64,000 bases of DNA from Flavobacterium anseongense (GTDB lineage: Bacteria; Bacteroidota; Bacteroidia; Flavobacteriales; Flavobacteriaceae): NCBI RefSeq assembly GCF_021608185.1, contig NZ_JAKIHN010000005.1:62001-126000 (forward strand). The letters run 5' to 3'. Under the pieces are notes generated by a model. The model saw only the letters and a list, made by a program, of their open reading frames with translations. It did not search any database and was not told where the DNA came from. Positions 52,620 to 61,204 of the stretch are shown in pieces. Each line of letters begins with the position of its first letter. Position 1 is the stretch's first letter. The position numbers and the translations under genes were made by a program.

Positions 52620-53558
52620 ATGAAGATTGAACAATACATTTCCCAATTATTATATCGTTATCAATGTGTTACCGTACCAGGATTTGGTGCGTTTCTGACT
52701 GAATTTCAGTCGGCACAATTGGACGAAAACTCGCATTCGTTTTATCCTCCAAAAAAGATGGTTTCTTTTAATCCGTTTATTAAAAACAACGATGGATTGT
52801 TGGCAAATCATTTGGCGGAAGCTGAGAAAATATCTTATGAAATTGCAGTAAATATTATTCAAAACGAAGTATCACATTGGAAAACTAAAATTCAGGAATT
52901 CGGAAGTTTTTCGGTAAAAAATGTCGGTGATTTTACATTGAATTCTGAGAAGAATATTGTTTTTGTTCCGGTAGATCAAATCAATTATCTAACTGCTTCT
53001 TTCGGATTGAGTTCTTTTGTTTCGCCTTCTGTTAAGCGTGAAGTTTATAAAAAACAAGTTGAACAACTGGAAGAAAAAGCACCAATTGCTTTCACACCAG
53101 AGAAAAAGAAAAATTATTCCATTTTAAAATATGCTGCTGTTTTCTTATTGTCAGCGGGAATTACCGGAACTTTTGGTTATAAATATTATGAAAATCAAAT
53201 TGAGCAGGAAACGCTTATGGTGCAAGCCAATGTTCAGAAAAAAGTAAATCAAAAAATTCAGGAAGCTACTTTTTATATTTCAAATCCGTTACCCGCAGTT
53301 ACACTAACAGTTGCCTCTGAAAAAATGCCTTATTGTGTCGTTGCCGGTGCTTTTAGAATAGAAAGTAATGCCGAAGAACAATATCAAAGATTACTTAAAT
53401 TAGGATTTACAAAAGCCAAAAGATTAGCGCCAAACAAGCATGGTTTATTCCCAGTGCTTTACGGAAGTTATTCGACTTATTCAGAAGCCAATGATGCTAT
53501 GAAGAATATTCGAAAATTAGACAATAAAGATGCCTGGCTTTTGATCGAAGAACAATAA
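52620..53558 (+). CDS. HU-CCDC81-like and SPOR domain membrane protein
   Basis: 312 residues. Two HU-like domains occupy about 1-130 (YQCVTVPGFGAFLTEF, VSFNPFIKNNDGLLANHL and FGSFSVKNVGDFTLN), one TM helix about 168-187, a coiled linker, and a SPOR domain at about 238-312 (PYCVVAGAFRIESNAEEQYQRLL ... VLYGSYSTYSEAN). SPOR binds denuded septal glycan; HU-like domains bind DNA or protein. The protein would link cytoplasm to septal cell wall. Start ATG 52620 is fixed by the promoter position. Confidence 0.92.
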   Translation: MKIEQYISQLLYRYQCVTVPGFGAFLTEFQSAQLDENSHSFYPPKKMVSFNPFIKNNDGLLANHLAEAEKISYEIAVNIIQNEVSHWKTKIQEFGSFSVKNVGDFTLNSEKNIVFVPVDQINYLTASFGLSSFVSPSVKREVYKKQVEQLEEKAPIAFTPEKKKNYSILKYAAVFLLSAGITGTFGYKYYENQIEQETLMVQANVQKKVNQKIQEATFYISNPLPAVTLTVASEKMPYCVVAGAFRIESNAEEQYQRLLKLGFTKAKRLAPNKHGLFPVLYGSYSTYSEANDAMKNIRKLDNKDAWLLIEEQ

Positions 53559-53562
53559 AATT

Positions 53563-53586
53563 ATCCCTAGAAATAGGGATTTTTTG
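53563..53586 (+). terminator. Terminator of the HU/SPOR gene
   Basis: ATCCCTA (53563-53569) and TAGGGAT (53574-53580) with a GAAA tetraloop, followed by TTTTT. Compact but convincing. Confidence 0.8.
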
Positions 53587-53597
53587 TTTTCTGTAAG

Positions 53598-53605
53598 TAC
53601 CTTTG
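53598..53605 (+). promoter_or_regulatory. -7 promoter element of the thioesterase gene
   Basis: TACCTTTG fits TAnnTTTG and ends 12 bp before the ATG at 53617, supporting that start rather than one further upstream. Confidence 0.55.
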
Positions 53606-53616
53606 CAAAAAAAAGT

Positions 53617-54126
53617 ATGAGTCCGAAACATCCTTCCGAATCGTTAACCATCTTAACTGATTTAGTTTTACCAAGCGAAACCAATCCTTTGAACAATCTT
53701 TTCGGAGGCGAATTATTAGCCCGAATGGACAGAGCTGCAAGCATTGCTGCCAGAAGACATTCTCGAAGAATTACTGTGACCGCTTCTGTAAATCACGTAG
53801 CTTTTAATCGTGCCATTCCTTTAGGAAGTGTGGTAACGGTTGAAGCCAAAGTTTCACGTGCTTTTACTTCTTCTATGGAAATCTTTTTGGATGTTTGGAT
53901 AGAAGATAGAGAATCGGGAAATAAAAGTAAAGCTAACGAAGCCATTTACACTTTTGTTGCGGTTGATGAAATGGGAAATCCTGTTCCTGTTCCACAAATA
54001 GAACCTCAGACAGATGAAGAAAAAGCCAGATATGATGCCGCTTTACGCAGAAAACAATTAAGTTTGGTCTTGGCAGGAAAAATGAAACCACACGATGCAA
54101 CCGAATTGAAAGCATTGTTTTTGTAA
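53617..54126 (+). CDS. Acyl-CoA thioesterase, hotdog fold
   Basis: 169 residues from ATG 53617; an in-frame start at 53584 lies in the previous terminator and upstream of the -7 box. Conserved region NPLNNLFGGELLARMDRAASIAARRHS (about 24-50), followed by VNHVAFNRAIPLGSVV, is typical of the YciA/Acot-type acyl-CoA hydrolases, in which an Asp or Asn near the GG motif takes part in catalysis. The substrate chain length is unknown. Confidence 0.9.
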   Translation: MSPKHPSESLTILTDLVLPSETNPLNNLFGGELLARMDRAASIAARRHSRRITVTASVNHVAFNRAIPLGSVVTVEAKVSRAFTSSMEIFLDVWIEDRESGNKSKANEAIYTFVAVDEMGNPVPVPQIEPQTDEEKARYDAALRRKQLSLVLAGKMKPHDATELKALFL

Positions 54127-54131
54127 TAAAA

Positions 54132-54168
54132 AATTCCTCTAGTCCTATTAAACTAGAGGAATTCTTTA
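54132..54168. terminator. Bidirectional terminator between thioesterase and EnvC-like genes
   Basis: AATTCCTCTAGT (54132-54143) pairs with ACTAGAGGAATT (54152-54163) around an 8-nt loop; T-rich on one side and A-rich on the other. Confidence 0.85.
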
Positions 54169-55431
54169 TTACATATTAAACAACCAACTTGCCGGATTAT
54201 TATAGGTCGTGTTTTGAAGAATCAAGAATTTCAAAACCGTTTTCCCGGTGTCACCATTAGTTCTGATTTTACCTAAAGTTTGTTTGGTAGAAACTTTATC
54301 TCCAACGCTTACGTTTACACTAATTAGGTTTTGATATACCGTGAAATAATCTCCATGCTGAATAAAAACTGCAATATTTAAAGGCGATAACTTAATTACT
54401 TTCGTTACTTCGCCACCAAAAACTGCTCTGGCAGAAGCGCCGTTTTCTGTAGTAATTTCAACACCACTGTTATGAACCGTTAGAGTTCTGTATATTGGAT
54501 GCGGTTGATCTCCGTATGCTAAAGAAACGGCTCCTTTTTCAACTGGCCAAGGCAATTTTCCTTTGTTGGCCCTGAAATTATTGGCAACCAATTGCCCTTC
54601 TGAAGTCAATACAATTTTTGTTGACGATTCTACCGCTTTTGTCGATTCGGCCGTAGTTGATTTTGGATTCGCTTTGGCTTTTGCCGCCGCTGTTTTTTTA
54701 TTGGCTGCAGCAATAGATTCCCGAATTAACTTTTGAATCTGCGCATCAATCTTTCTTGTTTCCTGTTGTTTCTTCTTAATCTCGGCAGTGATTTTGCCTT
54801 TGTCCTTTTGTATTTGTAGCGCTATTTTTTCCTGCTCTTTTTTCTCCTTTTCTAATTCTTTCTTTTCGTTTTCGTTTTCTGCAATTAGTTTTTCCTTTTC
54901 TGTTTTTTGGACAACAATTTTATTGGTATAACCAACCAATTGCTTTGTTTTTGCTTCTATTTCTTGTCCTTGCATTTTTCTATAACTAGCATATTGTTTC
55001 ATATACTGTGCTCTTTTGTAAGCTTGCAAAAAGTTTTCCGAAGACAATAAAAACATGGCTCTACTTTGTTCAGACCTACTTTTATAGGACTTCATAATCA
55101 TCGCGGCATAATCCTTTCTGAGTTGCTCCAATTCCCGGTTGAGCTGGTTAATTTTCAATTGATTTACATAAATATCATTCCCTAACAACTTGGTTTGCTT
55201 CTCGGTTGTTTTTATCAATTTTTCTTTTAACCCAATCTTTTCCTTTTGAATTAATAACTGAGTAACAACTGATTTCTCTTTGCTTTTTACTGATTGTAAC
55301 AACTGTTCTTTTTCCTGAATCTCTAACTGAATTTTAGCTTTACGCTCTTCGAGTTGTTCCTGCGTTGGCGGTTGGCTCCACATTTGAATTGTGAAACAGA
55401 AGAATAATAAAGAGAGAAATAATTTTGGCAT
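54169..55431 (-). CDS. EnvC-like murein hydrolase activator with degenerate LytM domain
   Basis: 420 residues. Signal peptide 1-20 (MWSQ), two long coiled-coil blocks (about 20-115 and 150-255), an Ala/Lys-rich linker, and a C-terminal LytM/M23 domain (about 295-420). In active LytM enzymes zinc is held by HxxxD and HxH; here the sites read HNSGVE and QHGD...YQNL, so key ligands are missing. That is the pattern of EnvC, which activates amidases without cutting glycan itself. Last gene of the envelope cluster. Confidence 0.88.
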   Translation of the reverse strand: MPKLFLSLLFFCFTIQMWSQPPTQEQLEERKAKIQLEIQEKEQLLQSVKSKEKSVVTQLLIQKEKIGLKEKLIKTTEKQTKLLGNDIYVNQLKINQLNRELEQLRKDYAAMIMKSYKSRSEQSRAMFLLSSENFLQAYKRAQYMKQYASYRKMQGQEIEAKTKQLVGYTNKIVVQKTEKEKLIAENENEKKELEKEKKEQEKIALQIQKDKGKITAEIKKKQQETRKIDAQIQKLIRESIAAANKKTAAAKAKANPKSTTAESTKAVESSTKIVLTSEGQLVANNFRANKGKLPWPVEKGAVSLAYGDQPHPIYRTLTVHNSGVEITTENGASARAVFGGEVTKVIKLSPLNIAVFIQHGDYFTVYQNLISVNVSVGDKVSTKQTLGKIRTNGDTGKTVLKFLILQNTTYNNPASWLFNM

Positions 55432-55447
55432 TGTTGTCTTATTTTGG

Positions 55448-56236
55448 CTAATCTTTTATAAAAATTCTATCATATCCATCAGGGACACTGTAAGGAAATG
55501 ACAAATCTTCGTTGAATGTTATCGAATTATAATCAACTATAATGGCTGTTTTTTCATTTTTTTGAAATGCATTTATTGTCAAAGCTGCCGGAAAAATGCC
55601 CGAAGCAAATTCCTGAAAATTGGGATAATTCGCTTCAAATTTTCTTGCTTTTTCGGGCTGACTAATTTCTTGCTTTTTTAATAAAAAATGCTCTGCTTCA
55701 AAGAAAAAAGATTTTTCGGTTTTGTCCTCAACAGTATTCAATTTATAGAATTTATCTGTTTCGGTAAATGAATAATTCCCTTTTGTCAAATCGTCAATTG
55801 GTTCCCCAATCAGCATGTTTTGTATTTTATTAAAATCTAAATCAGTTCCCAGCCATCGACTCAACGCTTCGTAATTTCCTTCGAAATATTCGCCGTTTAT
55901 CTTTTCATAATATTTTACTTCGCTTGGCGTAATCAATGCTTTTGCCATTGTTATTCCCAATACGCGAATGCTTACTAAAATCTTTTCGTCTTTCTTGATT
56001 TTGATTTCGGCAGAAACACTTTGCGAATCATCTTCGTGCTTGTATTTGGCGTTGGCTCTAATGTATAACGTCGAAAAATCATTTTTATTATTGTAATGAT
56101 TTTGGATTATCTTTTCAGAAGTCAAAGCGTTCTCATCTTTAACGACCGCTGTTGGAGTCTTTGTATCAACAAAAACCGCTTTTGATTTACAGGAACTTAA
56201 AAAAATAATCGCCAGAATAAACAATCCTTTTTTCAT
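55448..56236 (-). CDS. DUF4292 lipoprotein, LolB-like fold suspected
   Basis: 262 residues. Lipobox IIFLSSC (Cys16) at the N-terminus. The body (DFSTLYIRANAKYKHEDDS, then SAEIKIKKDEKILVSIRVLGITMAKALI, then WLGTDLDFNKIQNMLIG) fits DUF4292 (PF14125). The pattern of antiparallel strands, then a hydrophobic loop and a short helix with L/I spacing, resembles LolA/LolB proteins that carry lipoproteins to the outer membrane; this is inference. The ATG overlaps the stop of the TPR gene (TAATG). It sits between TPR and EnvC genes in what seems a conserved order. Confidence 0.8.
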   Translation of the reverse strand: MKKGLFILAIIFLSSCKSKAVFVDTKTPTAVVKDENALTSEKIIQNHYNNKNDFSTLYIRANAKYKHEDDSQSVSAEIKIKKDEKILVSIRVLGITMAKALITPSEVKYYEKINGEYFEGNYEALSRWLGTDLDFNKIQNMLIGEPIDDLTKGNYSFTETDKFYKLNTVEDKTEKSFFFEAEHFLLKKQEISQPEKARKFEANYPNFQEFASGIFPAALTINAFQKNEKTAIIVDYNSITFNEDLSFPYSVPDGYDRIFIKD

Positions 56237-57591
56237 TATTTTTTTTGTTTTTTTATGAGTTCATCCGCTTTGGCAAAATACTTTTCTTTTTTATTTGAAT
56301 CTCCCAAACCACTATAGGCTTCTCCCAGTTGAATATTGAAATTGATTTCTAATGATGCATCGTCAACAACAAAATCTAAACCCGAATCTAAAATTGTTAT
56401 CGCCTTTTTAAAGTTTTTCAACTGATTATTAGCAAGCCCGGCATAATAGTAGAACTGTGGTTGTGTTGGAAAAAGCTGTGTCAGATCATCTGCTTTTTTG
56501 GCCAAATCAGTAAACTGCTGATTTTCTGTGTAAGCCTGCATCAATAAAAGCTGGGTTTCAACATCGTCCGGATCACTTGTTAAATGCATGTTTAAATACT
56601 TGACCGCTTTCCCGAAATTGGATTTCGAATAATAAAATTTACCTATTTCTTTAGCAACTCTTACATCTTTATCATTATCAAAATAAGAAATAGCTTTATC
56701 TAAATCGGCTTCATAATTTGGATTATTTTTGGTGAAAATCAGAAACTCATTGAGCATTCTATGTTTAATTTTAGAATCTATTTTTTTGCTAGGAAACACA
56801 ATATTCATAGCTTTAACTGCATTATCTCCATCATTCTTATTCAAATGAAATTTAAATAAACTCACTTGCGCCCAATCAGAAGTTGGAATTTCTTTTTCTA
56901 ATTTTTGCGCAATTTCTAATGCTTTTTCTTCCTGATTGCTCTGCGAATACATATAAATCAAAGCAATATAATTGGATTCTTCTTTTGGAAATTTCTTAAT
57001 CTGATCTAATAAATGAAATTTTTCAGCCGATTGGTATTTGGCATCTTTTAGAATGTCTGCCTTATACAATTCGCGCTTGTCGGATTTCCCAAACTTAGCG
57101 TTCAATTCGTTGATAAGTTCCAAGGCTTTGTCAAATTGCTGTGTATTCATATACAAAGAAGTCAGGTCTTCTTTATAATCTTCTTTGAATGTTACCAATT
57201 TTTCAACTATCGGAATCGCTTTATTGTAATCTCGAACGGCATAACAAACATCGTACATTCCAACCCAGGCCCAACGGTTTTTTGGTTCCATCTTGGCGAC
57301 CTTTTCAAAGTTTTCATAGGCTTCATTATACTTTTTCTGAGCTAAATAATTCTTGCCCAACTCAAAATAAATCACTGGGTTTTCAGGTTGAATTACCATT
57401 CCCTTTTCTAAAGCCTCAATTGCCTTGTCATAGTTTTCGATGCTTTTTTGTTGGATTGCTTCATAGAATATCTCTTCAAATCCATCGTCTATAGTTACAA
57501 CATCATTCGTTGGTTCGTTTTGAGCCAACGTGCAATTGGGAAGGCAAAGCATCCCAAAAAACAACAGACAATAAATTTTTAAATTTTTCAT
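56236..57591 (-). CDS. Exported TPR-repeat protein
   Basis: 451 residues with signal peptide (1-23, ending LAQN after CTLAQ) and about ten tetratricopeptide repeats, for example ENYDKAIEALEKGMVIQPEN, NPVIYFELGKNYLAQKKYNEAYENF and DVETQLLLMQAYTENQQF. It would act as a periplasmic or outer-membrane scaffold. Its place between the nucleotidyltransferase and DUF4292 genes suggests a role in envelope assembly; the specific partner is unknown. Confidence 0.88.
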   Translation of the reverse strand: MKNLKIYCLLFFGMLCLPNCTLAQNEPTNDVVTIDDGFEEIFYEAIQQKSIENYDKAIEALEKGMVIQPENPVIYFELGKNYLAQKKYNEAYENFEKVAKMEPKNRWAWVGMYDVCYAVRDYNKAIPIVEKLVTFKEDYKEDLTSLYMNTQQFDKALELINELNAKFGKSDKRELYKADILKDAKYQSAEKFHLLDQIKKFPKEESNYIALIYMYSQSNQEEKALEIAQKLEKEIPTSDWAQVSLFKFHLNKNDGDNAVKAMNIVFPSKKIDSKIKHRMLNEFLIFTKNNPNYEADLDKAISYFDNDKDVRVAKEIGKFYYSKSNFGKAVKYLNMHLTSDPDDVETQLLLMQAYTENQQFTDLAKKADDLTQLFPTQPQFYYYAGLANNQLKNFKKAITILDSGLDFVVDDASLEINFNIQLGEAYSGLGDSNKKEKYFAKADELIKKQKK

Positions 57592-57617
57592 TTATGCTGA
57601 ATTCATTTCAGTATTTT

Positions 57618-58628
57618 TTATTCTAAAACCGAGTAATCTCCGATGCTGATGCTGGTAAAATTTCCGTCAAAATTTGCATGATTTCCAATCATGGCGTTGT
57701 CTAATTTTGCATTTTTGATATGAGCATGTGTTTGAATCAAACTATTTTTAATTGTTGAATCGATAACATGAGTGCCTTTCCCTAACGAGACATTTGGACC
57801 AACAGTCGAGTTTATCAAAACGACATCTTCACCAATATAACATGGTGGAATTATAGTTGAATTTTCCTGTTTCACATCATAATCAATCAAATGTTCGCCA
57901 TCATTGTGCAAAAACCCGAGCATTCTCGAATTGGTCTCTACCGTTACATCTTTGTTACCACAATCCATCCATTCATCGACCTTGCCCGGCACAAATTTCA
58001 TGCCTTTTGCCATCATTTGTTTAATTCCGTCATTAATTTGGTATTCGCCACCATGAATGATATTATTATCTAACACCGATTGTAATTCATTTTTTAAAAC
58101 AGCAACATCTTTGAAATAGTAAATTCCGATAACTGCTAAATCCGAAACAAATTCTTTTGGTTTTTCAACCAATTCTACAATTTCGTTGGCTTCATTTAAG
58201 TTAATCACACCAAATGCTTCAGGCTGATCGACTTGTTTTACCCAAATAACACTATCGGCGGTTTTATCTAAATCGAAATCGGCACGGATTAATGTATCTG
58301 CATAAGCAATTACGGCCGGACCGCTCAAAGAATTTTTAGCACACATAATGGCGTGACCTGTTCCGAGCGCTTCGTTTTGGTAGTAAATCGTTCCTTGCGC
58401 ACCAAGTTTTTGAGCGATGGCAATCAAATCTTCTTCAACTTTTTTGCCAAAACTTTCGTGGATGATAAAAGCCACTTCATCTATTTTCTGATTCAAAACA
58501 CTGGCAATATCTTCCACTAATCGGTGAACGATTGGTTTTCCTGCAATTGGAATTAACGGTTTTGGGATTGTTAATGTATGTGGGCGAAGACGTGAACCAC
58601 GACCAGCCATTGGAACTATTATTTTCAT
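57618..58628 (-). CDS. Sugar-1-phosphate nucleotidyltransferase with hexapeptide domain
   Basis: 336 residues from ATG 58628 (MKIIVPMAGRGSRLRPHTL); the frame runs a few codons further into repeat DNA. The N-terminal nucleotidyltransferase domain (about 1-235) has the GRGSRLRPHT signature and the IPKPLIPIAGKPI Lys motif; the C-terminus (about 245-336) is a left-handed beta-helix of hexapeptide repeats. It resembles glucose-1-phosphate thymidylyl/uridylyltransferases. Sugar and nucleotide not determined; likely feeds surface glycan synthesis together with the flippase. Confidence 0.88.
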   Translation of the reverse strand: MKIIVPMAGRGSRLRPHTLTIPKPLIPIAGKPIVHRLVEDIASVLNQKIDEVAFIIHESFGKKVEEDLIAIAQKLGAQGTIYYQNEALGTGHAIMCAKNSLSGPAVIAYADTLIRADFDLDKTADSVIWVKQVDQPEAFGVINLNEANEIVELVEKPKEFVSDLAVIGIYYFKDVAVLKNELQSVLDNNIIHGGEYQINDGIKQMMAKGMKFVPGKVDEWMDCGNKDVTVETNSRMLGFLHNDGEHLIDYDVKQENSTIIPPCYIGEDVVLINSTVGPNVSLGKGTHVIDSTIKNSLIQTHAHIKNAKLDNAMIGNHANFDGNFTSISIGDYSVLE

Positions 58629-58630
58629 AT

Positions 58631-58736
58631 TGGCCTCCCCTGTCCCCTCCAAAGGAGGGATAATCTATCGAGGAACATAGGTTTTATAATATAAATAATT
58701 TTATTTTCAAATTCCCACATTGGGGGTTAGGGCTTA
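58631..58736. repeat. Diverged inverted repeat pair between dut and the nucleotidyltransferase
   Basis: Left part has GGCCTCCCC and the hairpin CCCTCC-AAA-GGAGGG (58645-58659); right part (58714-58736) has CCCACATTGGGGGTTAGGGC, closely like the right arm of the hemF/hemB element at 27503-27525. The element begins directly after the dut stop codon. Confidence 0.6.
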
Positions 58737-59168
58737 CTTCACCCCAGTACTACCAAATCCGCCTTCACCACGTGACGTTTCGGACAATTCCTGAACTTCA
58801 TTCCACTCGGCTCTTTCGTGTTTGGCGATGATTAATTGGGCTATTCTTTCACCGTTTTCAACGACAAAATTTTCATTGGATAAATTTACTAAAATCACAC
58901 CAATTTCTCCACGATAATCGGCATCAACTGTTCCGGGAGAATTGAGCACTGTTATTCCTTTTTTAGCTGCCAAACCACTTCTTGGACGAACTTGGGCTTC
59001 GTATCCAATTGGTAGTTCGATAAAAAGTCCGGTTTTTACAATGGCTCTTTCTAAAGGTTTTAGTGTAATTGGTCCGTCCAGATTTGCTCTTAAATCCATT
59101 CCGGCAGAGGCAATGGTTTCATAATTTGGCAAATCGTGTTGCGATTTGTTAATGATTTTTATGGTCAT
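58734..59168 (-). CDS. dut: dUTP diphosphatase
   Basis: Trimeric dUTPase that removes dUTP and gives dUMP for thymidylate synthesis. 144 residues with all five motifs: AGMDLRA (about 22-28), [11 protein letters not shown] (about 61-71), [15 protein letters not shown] (about 79-93), ERIAQLI and the C-terminal GGFGSTG. A housekeeping enzyme within an envelope cluster; it starts 1 bp after the flippase stop. Confidence 0.97.
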   Translation of the reverse strand: MTIKIINKSQHDLPNYETIASAGMDLRANLDGPITLKPLERAIVKTGLFIELPIGYEAQVRPRSGLAAKKGITVLNSPGTVDADYRGEIGVILVNLSNENFVVENGERIAQLIIAKHERAEWNEVQELSETSRGEGGFGSTGVK

Positions 59169-59169
59169 T

Positions 59170-60639
59170 TTATTTTGCTTTTCTTTTTATGATTCGGAGT
59201 AATGTTTCTTTTTCACTGTAATAAATGAAATATAAAAATAAGCCTAACAAGATTATTTTCACAGGATAATTTTCTCTTAGATAGGGAATGTAAAATGCGA
59301 TTGCCGAAAACAATATCGTCAATCCCAAATAACTAAAAATTCTATTGAAATCGTATGGGATCGGATAATGATTTTGTCCCCATTTGTAGGAGATAATCAT
59401 CATGCTTCCATAAGCCGCAATGGTTGCAATAGCTGAACCATAATAACTCATTGACGGTATCAAAAGCCAATTCAATATCAACGTTATGGCAGCGCCAATT
59501 ATTGAGATGTAAGCTCCTATTCGGGTTTTGTCTATCAGTTTGTACCAAACGGAAAGATTGGTGTAAATTCCAAGGAAGAAATTGGCTAAAACAATCAGCG
59601 GAACAACTTGTATCGCGTCCCAATAATTCTCATCGGGCACTAATGGTTGTTTTAATAAATCTATAAAAACAATTACAAACAAACAGATGAAAGAACCAAA
59701 AATCACAAAATACTTGGTAATGGTGGCATAAGTTTGTTGTGCATTTTCATTGGCTGCATGACTAAAAAAGAACGGTTCGATTCCTAAAGTATAAGCCGTT
59801 CTGAAAAGCACCATAAACATTCCGATTTTATAACAGGCTGAATAGGCTCCAATATCAGACAACGGAACATGCATCCAGTCTAAAAGAATTTTGTCAAAAT
59901 GCTCGTTGATGGCAAAGGCAATTCCGGCAAATAAAATTGGCAATCCATAACTCATCATTTTTTTCCAAAGTGCAGCATCAAAATGCCATGCTATTTTAGT
60001 GTAATTCGGAATCAGCACCAGAAATGTAGCCAGACTTGCCGCAACAAATGAAATAAAAATATAGCCTATCTGATAATTATCGATATAAATCGTATTGAAA
60101 AAACCATCCGGATTATTGGCTGCTAAATTGGGCAAAATCGCCAAAAAGAAAAGCGTCAACACTAAACTTATGGTAGTATTTCCAATTTTTATCGCGGCAT
60201 ATTTCATAGGTTTACGTTCGGCACGAAGCTTTGAAAATGGGATGATGGCAAGTGCATCTAGTGTTAAAATCCAAACTGTATAAGTGATGTATTCTACTTT
60301 GATATCGGACCAGTCTGCCAACGTATTTCGGAAAAGTAATCCCAACACCAAGAATCCTAAAGAAGACCAAAACAACGAAATGGTAGCCGTAGAAATAACA
60401 TTTTTCTTGTCATTTTGTTCGGAATTATAAAATCTGAAAAAGGCGGTTTCCATTCCGTAAGACAACAACACATTGAAAAAAACCAAATAGGAAAAAATAA
60501 TCGACACTTCGCCCATTTTACTTTTGTCAGGCAAAAACATCACATAAATCGGATTCAGAATGAAGCTGATTAGCCTTGGTATAACCGTAGCCAATCCGTA
60601 AATTATGGTTTGTTTAAAGAGATTTTTATATAAACTCAA
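59170..60639 (-). CDS. Oligosaccharide flippase-like multidrug/polysaccharide exporter
   Basis: 489 residues with about 14 TM helices of the MATE/Wzx (MVF) superfamily; the N-terminus [22 protein letters not shown] is typical of the polysaccharide flippases of Bacteroidota. The start codon is TTG at 60639: no in-frame ATG precedes it and the conserved N-terminal helix begins right there. It heads the cluster with dut, a nucleotidyltransferase, TPR, DUF4292 and EnvC genes, so it probably flips an undecaprenyl-linked glycan. Confidence 0.88.
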   Translation of the reverse strand: MSLYKNLFKQTIIYGLATVIPRLISFILNPIYVMFLPDKSKMGEVSIIFSYLVFFNVLLSYGMETAFFRFYNSEQNDKKNVISTATISLFWSSLGFLVLGLLFRNTLADWSDIKVEYITYTVWILTLDALAIIPFSKLRAERKPMKYAAIKIGNTTISLVLTLFFLAILPNLAANNPDGFFNTIYIDNYQIGYIFISFVAASLATFLVLIPNYTKIAWHFDAALWKKMMSYGLPILFAGIAFAINEHFDKILLDWMHVPLSDIGAYSACYKIGMFMVLFRTAYTLGIEPFFFSHAANENAQQTYATITKYFVIFGSFICLFVIVFIDLLKQPLVPDENYWDAIQVVPLIVLANFFLGIYTNLSVWYKLIDKTRIGAYISIIGAAITLILNWLLIPSMSYYGSAIATIAAYGSMMIISYKWGQNHYPIPYDFNRIFSYLGLTILFSAIAFYIPYLRENYPVKIILLGLFLYFIYYSEKETLLRIIKRKAK

Positions 60640-60689
60640 GATGTTGAATATTGCTTTGGAATGATAACAAAAGTAACCAATTCTTTGGT

Positions 60690-61127
60690 TTAAGTTAAGC
60701 CGTTTTCGTCTAAAATTTTAACGAAATGAAAACCTTTGGGACCAAATCCTTGATTATAGTAAAAACGATGTGCCGGAAAGTTGGTAGTATAGGCATCAAG
60801 GACAATATTGGTACAGCCTAATGCCTTAGCTTTTTCTTCTACAAAATCACAAATCATGTTGCCAATTCCTTTGGAGCGATGGTCTGGATGAACGATGAAA
60901 TTATCTATTTCCAATGCTTTCCCACACCAAAGTTTTGTTTGAAACCAAAGTCCGGTAACTCCGAGACATTGACCGTTTTCAAATACGGCAACTTGAGAAT
61001 AATTATTCGGAATCATGACCTCGAGAAACGATTTGTATTTCTCAGGAGTCATTTTGGTGTACATTAAATGCATCAAATCAAACTGTGGCAACATTTCTTC
61101 TAACAAAGTAAGTTCTTTGATTTCCAT
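60690..61127 (-). CDS. GNAT-family N-acetyltransferase
   Basis: 145 residues. The acetyl-CoA-binding motif is in HPDHRSKGIGNMICDFVEEKA (about 99-119), followed by the family's late segment AHRFYYNQGFGPKGFHFVK. Substrate unknown. The gene lies 50 bp upstream of the flippase on the same strand; whether it belongs to the envelope operon is unclear. Confidence 0.9.
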   Translation of the reverse strand: MEIKELTLLEEMLPQFDLMHLMYTKMTPEKYKSFLEVMIPNNYSQVAVFENGQCLGVTGLWFQTKLWCGKALEIDNFIVHPDHRSKGIGNMICDFVEEKAKALGCTNIVLDAYTTNFPAHRFYYNQGFGPKGFHFVKILDENGLT

Positions 61128-61153
61128 TGTGCTTTTTTATTTAAAAGTATAAA

Positions 61154-61183
61154 AAAAGAGCTAACATTTTTGTTAGCTCTTTT
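61154..61183 (-). terminator. Terminator at the end of the atp gene cluster
   Basis: AAAAGAGCTAAC (61154-61165) and GTTAGCTCTTTT (61172-61183) with an ATTTTT loop. It lies just after the atpG stop at 61205 on the minus strand, so the operon ends with atpG here. Confidence 0.85.
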
Positions 61184-61204
61184 ATAATTATTTGAATTAA
61201 TGAA

